Shown in pieces: positions 7,107 to 15,202 of a stretch of 64,000 nucleotides of DNA. The stretch is from Desulfobacterium sp. Its GTDB lineage: Bacteria; Desulfobacterota; Desulfobacteria; Desulfobacterales; Desulfobacteraceae. Both the position numbers and the translations under genes were made by a program. The stretch covers positions 111,155-175,154 of the forward strand of contig JAQYWC010000011.1 of the NCBI GenBank assembly GCA_030145245.1, in the 5' to 3' direction. The notes beneath the pieces are model-generated. The model saw only the letters and a program-made list of their open reading frames with translations, had not been told where the DNA came from and ran no database searches. Each line of letters begins with the position of its first letter. Position 1 is the first letter of the stretch.

Positions 7107-10100
7107 TCACAGCTCCTCCGCAACTGGCAGTTCAACCCTTACGCGCCTGATGTCACCTTCGGTTGATGGTTCGGAGAGGTGTCCGCCATGGTCTTTGATT
7201 AAGCGTTTCACAAATACATTTCCGGTTGCTATTTCGGTCAGGGTTTTGGACACCTGATAAACCCGCTCCAGATCACCAGGCTTTTCTTCAGTTAAAAATG
7301 GGAAATAGCCGCTAATTTCAGATACTACTTTTCCTTTTTCCAGCCAGAGTCTCCACTGGATTCTCTTTTCATTCGGAGAAAACCTTAGCAGGAAAGAAAG
7401 AATGCTCTGAAAGCAAAAAACCAACTGATATAAATTGCCCCTAATCATCGGTAAGTGTTCCGCCTCTTCCCGTACAATCTGTTCGCGGTCAAATTGGGGT
7501 AAATCCTCAAGAACCTTGGTGATAACTTCATCCATGCCCAACAGGTAATGTTTTGCGGGTAAATCAATATCCTTCCTGCTGTAAAAAGACAGGCGGTCGA
7601 AAGTCAGATCGACCCTGCGCAGCTGTTCGAGAATCTTAATGATGGTATCAACGTCGGTCCCTGCCCCAGGCGCTTCCTTCAACCGGTGAAGCCAGGTAAA
7701 GGCCAGAGACAGCGGCGTTTTTGTCTGGGTGGCGATTTCATAGTACATTCTTTCAAGGTAATCCAGCTCCTCTTTACGCTTGGCCAGGGCCAGGTCCTTT
7801 GCTATCAAAACCTTCCCGGCGAGCTCTTTTGACAACTGACTTACAGAAAGAAGTACCTCTAAGGATTCGCCGTCGGCGCGACGCAACCACACTTTACGGT
7901 TAGGAACCCGGCCTGCCTCCAGCAGATCCTTCCCCTCTTTCGGATCGGTAAAAAAAACGGTAACGTCCCGCCCTTTAAGGTCGTCTTTTGAATACCCGAG
8001 CAATCGTGCCCAAGCCGGATTGGCCTTAGCCACATTTCCTTTGCCGTCGGTGGTCAAAATGCCGTCTGAAGCATTGTTCAGCAATTCACTCATAATTTGC
8101 TGAGTCCTCATCCGTTTCATCTGGCCGACCAGGTCTCTCACTATTTCAGCAAGAGCGGTTTTATTTTCCTCCGAAAAAGCGTTCTGGGTGGACCCCTCTA
8201 TGTTGAGCAACCAACGTACATGGCCCGATATGGTTATGGGCAGGCAAAATGCCGATTTCGTCGATTCCAGAGCCTTGATGAAGGGTCCTTCTGAATAAAC
8301 GGCGTTAACATCGGAAAGACACTGAGGCTCACCGGTATCAATGACCCAGCCCAAGAGGCCATCGGCCCATGGCTGGCAAAAATCGGGTCCAAGTATGGGG
8401 GTGTTCGGTTTGGCGTACTCTTTTTCAAGAATGACCATTTGGGTGTCCTCATCAACCCTGAATAGCGACACGTTGTCCCAGTCGTAGTGCTCCCCGATCC
8501 GCCTGACCAGCACTTCGGCAAGCAACTTGACGTCTTGGGAAACGGTCAAAAGTTCGCTCTGAAGGCCCAACCTGAAGTCAATCTCCAGTCTGTCCTGATA
8601 GTAGAGGGCCATGAGCAGGGCCGAGTCCAGCGGGAGGGCCAATAGCGCCTTTTGATCTTTGGAGTTATATGCATCTTCGGAATTTGAAAACAGGGTGACG
8701 GAGGCCGTAACCTTGCCCCCCTTTAGGACCGGCAGGAAAAAGAAGGCCTTGGCTCCTGTTTTGAGAATTTTCTGAAATTCCGGATCGTTCCTCAGGTCGC
8801 TCCACACTTCAGAGGCGAGGAAATCATTAAGTTTGTTAAACATGGGTTGTTTCTGATTCAGAAAATTACGGACCGGATCAGAAATTTCCCACCACCGGCG
8901 GCTCCATATTAATTGGCCCCTTTGGGGCTGGTGGGTAAGTTCCCGCGAGTGTTTTCCATCGTCGCTATACCGTGTAAAAATACACAGGTCATAGGATACG
9001 ACACGCTTGATTTCATTGGCAACATTATCCAGCAAGATCTTCCAATCCCGCTCCTTTTCGATGTGTTGGTGAATAGCCGTAATCGTTTCCTCGCGCTCCA
9101 GACTTCGGATAATCGCCAAGGTTCCTGTTGGCTTGCCAGACAGATCCGTTTCAGGCGCTGCCGACACCATGATTGGGATCTTCTTGGAACCCCCTCTGGT
9201 GATTTCCAATCTGTACTCATCGCTTAATCCTTGTTTTCGCCTTTCCAGGGCTTTTTCTACCTCCGCCCAGGGTTGACCATCCCCCAAAATTTCACGGATT
9301 GTTTTGCCTTTCCATTTTTCAACTCCAAAGATATTAAGCAATTCGTCGTTGGCATAGGTGATGGTTCCCGAAATGCTTGCCTTTAGGATACCGAGAGGGG
9401 ATCTGTCAAAAACCCGGAGCATCTGTTGCTCGGGCTGGGTAATGTTCGTGAAGCACGCATAAACCGCGCACGATTTTCCGTCTATGAGGATCGGAGCGAG
9501 CTCCACACCAACAGGTATGGGATCTTTGGTCTCTTTGGCAGTCAGGTAAAGTTTGCGCATTGAGGGCCGCGCACTTGATCCGGCCTGAACAGCCTGACGG
9601 ATGAAAACCTTCTCGTCATCGTTTTCAAAAAAAGCCTCCAGCTTTTTGCCCTTGATATCCACTTCACCTAAAAGTTCCACCATTTGTTTGTTATGGTTAC
9701 TGATGCGTCCCTCTATGTCCATCTGGCAAAATCCTTTCTGCCCGTTCTCAATAACGTATTCGTAAATATCAACGATTTCCCGGATAATGATATCAATTAA
9801 CTCAGAGGCCCTCGCGTGAATCAGAGACACGGTGTCCAGGATAGCCGTTTTATCGATTTCATTCTGGGCTCTTATGTACCTCACAATTGCGTTTTCCAGA
9901 CAGGTCACTTCAGCAAAAAAAGTTGAAAAAGAATATGTCTGCTGCCTTATGCGGATTAGTAAACCGGTAATGTCCTTGATACGGATTACGCTATCATCCG
10001 CCAGCAGCTTTAAGAACAATGAAGGCAAACCACCCACCCCCTCGTCTCTTTCGCGTTTTTTCCACGCGTCAAAGTTCGACACGCCCAATTTTCGTTCCAG

Positions 10101-10202
10101 GGCCTGGTACCAATTAAGGCAAATCTGCATCTCTCCGCGTTCAAGAAGTGTTCGGATCTCGGGAGGCAAAACAGACGAAACCATCTTGGTGGAAGTGATC
10201 AT
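7107..10202 (-). CDS. Multi-PAS/GAF sensor with degenerate histidine-kinase end
   Basis: The 1031-aa soluble protein has, in order: a helical N-terminal module (1-130), PAS near 145-250, PAS near 260-370 (SPLGILKASISGTITYAND), a GAF near 390-550, a GAF near 555-710, PAS near 715-820 (NASDGILTTDGKGNV), and a kinase-like end. The HisKA-like helix reads TQTKTPLSLA, lacking the phosphoacceptor His of the HExxTPL box. The ATPase-like part has SILSFLLRF where an N box would be, and no clear DxGxG; a terminal KDHGGHLS segment remains. It is therefore probably a signalling scaffold, not a kinase. ATG 10202 has GGGGGAATCC before it. It is the first gene of the CHAT operon, ending one base before the CHAT gene starts. 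Confidence 0.85.
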   Translation of the reverse strand: MITSTKMVSSVLPPEIRTLLERGEMQICLNWYQALERKLGVSNFDAWKKRERDEGVGGLPSLFLKLLADDSVIRIKDITGLLIRIRQQTYSFSTFFAEVTCLENAIVRYIRAQNEIDKTAILDTVSLIHARASELIDIIIREIVDIYEYVIENGQKGFCQMDIEGRISNHNKQMVELLGEVDIKGKKLEAFFENDDEKVFIRQAVQAGSSARPSMRKLYLTAKETKDPIPVGVELAPILIDGKSCAVYACFTNITQPEQQMLRVFDRSPLGILKASISGTITYANDELLNIFGVEKWKGKTIREILGDGQPWAEVEKALERRKQGLSDEYRLEITRGGSKKIPIMVSAAPETDLSGKPTGTLAIIRSLEREETITAIHQHIEKERDWKILLDNVANEIKRVVSYDLCIFTRYSDDGKHSRELTHQPQRGQLIWSRRWWEISDPVRNFLNQKQPMFNKLNDFLASEVWSDLRNDPEFQKILKTGAKAFFFLPVLKGGKVTASVTLFSNSEDAYNSKDQKALLALPLDSALLMALYYQDRLEIDFRLGLQSELLTVSQDVKLLAEVLVRRIGEHYDWDNVSLFRVDEDTQMVILEKEYAKPNTPILGPDFCQPWADGLLGWVIDTGEPQCLSDVNAVYSEGPFIKALESTKSAFCLPITISGHVRWLLNIEGSTQNAFSEENKTALAEIVRDLVGQMKRMRTQQIMSELLNNASDGILTTDGKGNVAKANPAWARLLGYSKDDLKGRDVTVFFTDPKEGKDLLEAGRVPNRKVWLRRADGESLEVLLSVSQLSKELAGKVLIAKDLALAKRKEELDYLERMYYEIATQTKTPLSLAFTWLHRLKEAPGAGTDVDTIIKILEQLRRVDLTFDRLSFYSRKDIDLPAKHYLLGMDEVITKVLEDLPQFDREQIVREEAEHLPMIRGNLYQLVFCFQSILSFLLRFSPNEKRIQWRLWLEKGKVVSEISGYFPFLTEEKPGDLERVYQVSKTLTEIATGNVFVKRLIKDHGGHLSEPSTEGDIRRVRVELPVAEEL

Positions 10203-10752
10203 GGATTCCCCCTTCTTTATTGTAAATGTATGCGTCCACTCGCCGCCCGGCCCGGAAAGGGTCACAGCATGAGATTCAGCGCAAGCTTATAGCTTAATGG
10301 ATACCGATATCATAGGACAGTAAGGGCGAGTTGCTATCCAGCTTTAGCAAGTACAATCGACCGGTCGAGAGGTATTCCCTGTGAAGACGTAAACTACACA
10401 ATATTATTAAATTATCACTTATTATAAACCTATCCTTTCATCTCAATGTTGAGCGATTCGTTGTTCTTTTGCAGCCATAATCAGGCATCCAAATTGTATC
10501 TCATTATCCAGGAGTTTTGTGTGCAGCAGCATGCGTCTCTGTAATGAGAGTTATTTAGCACCTTACAACGAATAAAACATTGTGGTAGAAAAAATTGATA
10601 TTAACGCTGAGAGAGGGCCGAAAAATAGTTCTTCTGAAGCGGAGTTACATTTTGTATCTAAGACTCTCAGTATAGAATAAGTTCGTATTTTCGGTTGTAA
10701 AGCCCAAACGAAAAATAACTTAAATACTATTGATTTGAAATTCTGTAGCTTT
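10203..10752. other. Gene-free AT-rich stretch with a 12-bp palindrome
   Basis: These 550 bases hold no coding region I can support. At 10357-10368 there is a perfect palindrome TCGACCGGTCGA, about 155 bases upstream of the CHAT operon start, which could be an operator. At 10289-10304 the run TATAGCTTAATGGATA resembles a tRNA D arm. The right part, up to the IS3 remnant, is probably non-coding or IS-end sequence. The operon promoter is expected on the minus strand here but I see no convincing -35/-10 pair. Confidence 0.5.
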
Positions 10753-11070
10753 TCAAAAAGGCTGCTTAACCAATAGCCACAGATTATCCAAATTCTTAGG
10801 GCTAATATAGCCCCGATAAGAATGGCGACGGTTACTATTATAAAACATTTCAATGTAATCGACGACGTCTCTTCTGGCGTTTTTTCGGGTCGTATAGTTT
10901 GCAAAAAAGCTCTCTGCAACTGCATTGTCCCAGCAGTTCTCTTTCCGACTCATATTACTGACCATTCCATGGGGGGGGGCAGCATTTTATGGAAATCGTT
11001 ACTACAATACTGACTGCCTCTGTCTGAATGAAATACAAGGCCCAGGCAATGTCCTGCATGGAAAATGGGA
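10753..11070 (-). mobile_element. IS3-family transposase (orfB) C-terminal remnant, frameshifted
   Basis: Two overlapping minus-strand frames join into the end of an IS3 OrfB integrase-core transposase. The first, reading from about 11070, has [21 protein letters not shown], containing the second catalytic Asp. The second has [18 protein letters not shown], containing the catalytic Glu, then [20 protein letters not shown] and a stop at 10753. The frames are displaced at a C9 run (G9 on plus, 10971-10979). The N-terminal two thirds of the transposase and the upstream orfA are missing. It is a dead fragment that marks past insertion in this segment. Terminal inverted repeats are not recognised. 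Confidence 0.85.
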
Positions 11071-11136
11071 GGAGACGTCTTTGGGGAAGGAAGGGGTGAT
11101 TTAAAAATGAGAGTACACTGTTTTCTATGTTTTGAA

Positions 11137-11174
11137 CATCTCAAAGACTGTCTGGAGAGACAGTCTTTGAGATG
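11137..11174. repeat. Perfect 17-bp inverted repeat with 4-nt loop
   Basis: CATCTCAAAGACTGTCT is followed by GGAG and then its exact reverse complement. It begins 16 bases downstream of the stop of the minus-strand gene at 11191, so it could act as a transcript-end hairpin. Neither side has a T tract, so it is not a textbook rho-independent terminator. It also lies close to the truncated end of the IS3 remnant. Confidence 0.8.
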
Positions 11175-11190
11175 CAAGTTCTACAAGAGT

Positions 11191-11781
11191 TTAAAAGGAC
11201 AACAGGGGGAAAAGCTGCTTGGGTTTTTCCTTGCTTTTAATGGTAGGGAAAAACTCAACCTTGCCTTTTTGAAATGTTTCCAGCCTCTCTTCATTGACCT
11301 GGGTGGACAGAGGAAGATAATAGACTGCAAGCTTCATTTTTAAAGACTCATTGTTCAGCTTCAGCTTGATCTTAACATCCTCATGCTTCCATTTTTTTAT
11401 GACCTGATTCGTCTTCGTAGAATAAGACTTGTCTGGAAACTTTCCGTAGTTTTTAAGGATGTAGCTATTTACCTTGCCATACATCTCCATGGTTTTAAGG
11501 TCGATATACACGGCAAAAAACTTATTGGCTGAAAAACCATAAAGGACCGTGACGGGGGTACCATTCTCTATGGCGTGCACTTTGTCGGGGTTTATATAAA
11601 AATCAACATTGTCTTTTGAATAGGCTTTTTCAAACCTTTCAAGATCATTAATGTCTGTGCCCCATTTTATTCCTGAAAAACCTTCTCCGATATCGGCTTT
11701 GTCAACAGTTCCGCAGAAACCATTTGTTGTGCTTATCACGGTAATAACGACAAAGCAAATAATCGTCCATAACTGTTTCAT
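11191..11781 (-). CDS. Exported hypothetical protein
   Basis: The 196-aa protein starts with a signal peptide (MKQLWTIICFVVITVIS, then TTNGFCG) and is otherwise hydrophilic. GFSGIKWGTDINDLERFE near residue 35 resembles the GIxWGTpxxxL opening of small periplasmic proteins that precede a beta-rich domain, but I cannot name the family. Basic residues dominate the C-terminal half. It sits alone between the IS3 remnant and an intergenic region and reads leftwards. A periplasmic location is likely; function is unknown. Confidence 0.65.
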   Translation of the reverse strand: MKQLWTIICFVVITVISTTNGFCGTVDKADIGEGFSGIKWGTDINDLERFEKAYSKDNVDFYINPDKVHAIENGTPVTVLYGFSANKFFAVYIDLKTMEMYGKVNSYILKNYGKFPDKSYSTKTNQVIKKWKHEDVKIKLKLNNESLKMKLAVYYLPLSTQVNEERLETFQKGKVEFFPTIKSKEKPKQLFPLLSF

Positions 11782-12131
11782 TACTTGTTTTTCCTTTTCT
11801 CAACTATATGTTTATTGCTATCTGTGACCTTTACGAATTCCCGTGTTTCAGAGGATCCCATTCCAATTCCCCCGACTATCCCTGCTTTACAGAAAACTTG
11901 CAACCTTTTTTTGTGCCTGCATAGGATTTACAACTTATCAAGATTCCTGAATGGTGCTTACAGATCTTATCTGACATATGATAAACTTTTTCAATTATGC
12001 GTAGGGGCTTCCTCCTGAATCCTCCCCTTGTTACCCTGTCTTTTTTTTCTGCAGGACCGGTAGCGCCTATCCGGGTCCTCCATTCCGGATGGAGGGTATA
12101 GACCGTTATAAAAAAAAATGAGGGTTTTGGA
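11782..12131. other. Gene-free stretch with two leader hairpins
   Basis: No gene is supported in these 350 bases. Immediately before the chemotaxis-receptor gene are two adjacent stem-loops: GGACC GGTAG ... CTATC CGGGTCC at 12054-12078, and CCTCCAT TCCGG ATGGAGG at 12077-12095. They may be a 5' leader structure or an old terminator. I cannot match them to a known riboswitch class. Confidence 0.45.
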
Positions 12132-13058
12132 ATGTTGAAAAATTTAAATTTAAGAATGAAGATGCTTCTTTACATCGGCATGGTTGCCTTTTTATCGTTT
12201 GCCGTGACCATCGGGGTTGTTGCCGTAAAGGCCGGGAACATGGCTGAAGAGAGCGCCACTGAAAATGTAACCCAGGTTCCCTTTCGCTATGGGGGCATTG
12301 TAAAGGCAGAGATCGAGGTTGCCATGGACACCGCCCGGACCCTGGCACAGGCTTTTGAGGGAATAAAGCATACCAGCAATCAGCCGGACAGGCAGATGAT
12401 CAATGGGATGTTAAAACAGATCATGGTTATGAATCCTCAGTTCTTTGGCGCGTGGACCATATGGGAACCCGATGCCCTGGATGGAAGGGACAGCGAGTTT
12501 GTAAACACTCCGGGGCACGACGGTTCAGGCAGATTTGTACCCATATGGGAACGCTACTCCGGGAAACTGGTGTTCAGAGCCTGCGGAAAATATGATCAGG
12601 AGGGGGCCGGAGAAGCCGGAAAGGGATTTGCCGTTGTTGCCGCAGAGATCAAGGAGCTTGCAAGGCTGACCACCGAAGCCACCAATGATATCCGGGAAAA
12701 AATCGTGGGCATTCAACAGGTCACATCGGTTTCCGTTGAATCAATCGGCGCGATCACAAAGATTATTGACGATATCAACGAAATATCCGTTACCATAGCC
12801 ACGGCCATTGAAGAGCAGAGTGTCACCACCCAGGAGATCGCTGGAAATGTTGCCCAGGCATCCCATGGCCTGGCAGAGATAAGCGAGAATGTGGCCCAGA
12901 GCTCCAGGGTGTCAGAAGAGATCACAACGGATATCTCAGAGGTGAGCAGGCAATCCAATGAGATGACAAACAGCAGCTCCACTGTCAGCCTGAACGCCGG
13001 TGAACTGTTGAAACTTGCAGAAAACCTCAAGAAGATGGTGGGAAATTTTAAAGTCTGA
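12132..13058 (+). CDS. Methyl-accepting chemotaxis protein with internal deletion
   Basis: The 308-aa protein joins the two ends of a receptor. Residues 1-155 contain an N-terminal membrane segment (LLYIGMVAFLSFAVTIGVV) and the first part of a double-Cache ligand domain (MNPQFFGAWTIWEPDALDG). From about residue 158 it is the C-terminal cytoplasmic helix: AGEAGKGFAVVAAEIKELA and on to the EEQS-TTQEIAGN repeats. Missing are the rest of the Cache domain, the second membrane segment, HAMP, the first methylation helix and the hairpin tip (NxLALNAAIEAARAGE) that binds CheA/CheW. The junction falls near 12600 in GGGGCCGGAGAAGCCGG, a short direct repeat. A receptor of this shape could not signal normally; full receptors are 550-700 aa. 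Confidence 0.85.
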   Translation: MLKNLNLRMKMLLYIGMVAFLSFAVTIGVVAVKAGNMAEESATENVTQVPFRYGGIVKAEIEVAMDTARTLAQAFEGIKHTSNQPDRQMINGMLKQIMVMNPQFFGAWTIWEPDALDGRDSEFVNTPGHDGSGRFVPIWERYSGKLVFRACGKYDQEGAGEAGKGFAVVAAEIKELARLTTEATNDIREKIVGIQQVTSVSVESIGAITKIIDDINEISVTIATAIEEQSVTTQEIAGNVAQASHGLAEISENVAQSSRVSEEITTDISEVSRQSNEMTNSSSTVSLNAGELLKLAENLKKMVGNFKV

Positions 13059-13091
13059 AACTTCGCGGTGATAAAGGGTCTTGGAACCACT

Positions 13092-15194
13092 CTACCGGGA
13101 GACGTAGCAAAACCCTGTGAAATCAGGATCCTGGTATTCGTCCTGGATCGCAAACACAAGCACCTCATCGGCATCTGATTTCGCCAGCACGTTTTCCGCG
13201 CACTGTTGCATTGCATGGTTGCGGTTCTCCGCATTGGTATTGACACAAATACCGGGACACAGGGCAACTTTGCGACCCAGGCTGTGGCCATATGAGACCT
13301 TGAATATGGCTGGAGCCTTCATATGGCCCATTTGTTGTGCTACCTCGGTGCGCATGGTGTCCAGCTGCTTTTCAAATTCCAGCTGTTGGGTATAGTTGAA
13401 ACCGAGAATGTTGAATGAAACCTTCAGCCAGTCTTCAAACCCGTGCCGGGCAAAGGCTGCCAGTATGGCTTTCCAGCGGGGCGTGAATGGCCGTGACGGT
13501 GGTTGTGGGACCTGGCCGGTTTTGTAGAGATGGTATTGGGTCAGATAGCTTTTCTCAGACGTTTTATCAGCGCTTTCCTGTTCAGCAAAGGCGACATTCA
13601 GGTAGAGGCCCAGCAGCCGGGTTTCATTACCGAAGAATGCTGCGTATTGTCTTCGCCAGACCAGGTAAAACAGACGTTCCGCTTCACTGTGGAGCAGTTC
13701 CATCATGAGTTGCAGCTCATCCAGTGATAACGGCCGGGCCGTGTCACTGCTGTCCGGGGTGAAGTTCGCACCCATGACGCCCAATTGCTCATGGGTGATC
13801 ACCAGGGGAAGCCGTTGCTCTTCCGGCGTGGTCCTGAATTGATCCAGCTGGGCTGGTGTCATGCCCTTGATGGGGGTCAGCCCGGTTAGATCGTCGATAA
13901 ACCTGAGCGTCTGCTCTGAGGCATAGTCCACAAGTTTTCCCACCGTTGTTTTAAGGCTGAGCAATTTGCCTTGGTGGGCCGGATCCGCAACCCGGCCGCT
14001 CTTGGCTTCAATAACCAGCAGATGCCCGGCCATGGCAACCAGCAGGTCCACTTCATAGACTTTATTGTTGCTGCTGTGGCGCCATTTTACATTGGGAAAC
14101 AATTCTGCGGACGGAAGGGCTTCACGGAACAGGGCAACCACGCCCTGCTCCAGGTGCATGGCGATTTTTCGATGGGTTTTGTCTGTGAGCACCCCAGAGG
14201 ATTTTGCAAGTTCCGTGACCAACAGTTTGGGGTCCAAAAGCAATGAATCGATACAACTGCATAAGTAATTGCCGTCGGGCATAAGCATGAAGGGACGTTT
14301 GCGGACCTCCCGATCCATCAATGACTGTGCGATACCGTCGAACCTGATGGACTGAATATCGTGGCAGAGAAGTTTCATCACAGCCTCTACCCTTGCCTCA
14401 CTCTTAAATCCCTGGTTCATGGCAAGCAACTCCCCGGGGGCAAGCTGAAAACACCGGGTTAGATCATCCGGCAGTTCCACATCCCAGGATCTGTCTGACC
14501 ATGAGGTTTGCATCCAGTCATTAAACCGGTTTTCAATGGTATCCCCTGCGGTTGACAGCAACGTTACCACATCATTACCTGATATGCCCAAGGGATTGTG
14601 AAAATCAAATAAACTGGCGTAATCAACTGCTTTTTGCCGGGCTAACGTCCTTGTGGTTACGGGTATATCGCCACGCCGTTGCAGGGTTGAGTAAGCGGAC
14701 AATATCAGCATTCGGAGGTCTGTGTCTTTATGTTCACTCTTAGAAAGACGTTCCATAAAGCCAACCATTGAATGGATATGGACATTCCTGACTAACAATT
14801 TAAGATGGAAATTGATGTCATATACGATCTTTAAGGTCGGGAGTTTGCGTGGGGGGGCCTGTGACAAAAAGGTCTCCAGCAGGCAAAGGCACAGCTCGGT
14901 ATCATGGTCACGGGTACTCAGGTTTTTCATTGAGGTCGCGATATTGGGAATTTGATTAAGCATGAACAGGGCACTGACTCCGCCCTGCAGCATATAGGGA
15001 TCATAATGGGTGAAGTAGCTCATTACCTCGTGCCAGCTGTTTTGGGCAATTGTCTGGTAGCGCGTTGCCAGATCCCGGGCTTTTTCCAATGATAGTTCAC
15101 CTGATTCGGAGTAGGCTGCATTCAAATAGGCATCAGGAGTCAATGGAAAGCCATCCTTGTCAAGAATATCGGCATAGCCATGGTCCTGTAACAT
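13092..15194 (-). CDS. Large protein with PD-(D/E)XK nuclease-like motif
   Basis: The 700-aa soluble protein is unrecognised over most of its length. Near residues 390-425 it has VYEVDLLVAMAGHLLVIEAKSG, which fits the core of PD-(D/E)XK or NERD-type nucleases (Glu-Val-Asp, then a hydrophobic strand ending Glu-Ala-Lys). A helical N-terminal region and a mixed C-terminal region flank it. It starts 8 bases after the stop of the HEAT-repeat gene with AGGAGG overlapping that stop, so the two are translationally linked. A two-gene unit of a membrane HEAT protein and a nuclease-like protein resembles a defence cassette, but neither component is a named defence family that I recognise. It ends 33 bases from the convergent, deleted receptor gene. 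Confidence 0.75.
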   Translation of the reverse strand: MLQDHGYADILDKDGFPLTPDAYLNAAYSESGELSLEKARDLATRYQTIAQNSWHEVMSYFTHYDPYMLQGGVSALFMLNQIPNIATSMKNLSTRDHDTELCLCLLETFLSQAPPRKLPTLKIVYDINFHLKLLVRNVHIHSMVGFMERLSKSEHKDTDLRMLILSAYSTLQRRGDIPVTTRTLARQKAVDYASLFDFHNPLGISGNDVVTLLSTAGDTIENRFNDWMQTSWSDRSWDVELPDDLTRCFQLAPGELLAMNQGFKSEARVEAVMKLLCHDIQSIRFDGIAQSLMDREVRKRPFMLMPDGNYLCSCIDSLLLDPKLLVTELAKSSGVLTDKTHRKIAMHLEQGVVALFREALPSAELFPNVKWRHSSNNKVYEVDLLVAMAGHLLVIEAKSGRVADPAHQGKLLSLKTTVGKLVDYASEQTLRFIDDLTGLTPIKGMTPAQLDQFRTTPEEQRLPLVITHEQLGVMGANFTPDSSDTARPLSLDELQLMMELLHSEAERLFYLVWRRQYAAFFGNETRLLGLYLNVAFAEQESADKTSEKSYLTQYHLYKTGQVPQPPSRPFTPRWKAILAAFARHGFEDWLKVSFNILGFNYTQQLEFEKQLDTMRTEVAQQMGHMKAPAIFKVSYGHSLGRKVALCPGICVNTNAENRNHAMQQCAENVLAKSDADEVLVFAIQDEYQDPDFTGFCYVSR

Positions 15195-15202
15195 GAGTCC
15201 TC

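Noticed and set aside
10563..10925. Minus-strand 120-codon hydrophobic frame
   Set aside because: It runs in a shifted frame over the IS3 transposase remnant and its downstream flank; the hydrophobic stretch is incidental.
12054..12095. Riboswitch (such as GEMM) before the chemotaxis receptor
   Set aside because: Two hairpins are present but no conserved core of a known class can be matched.
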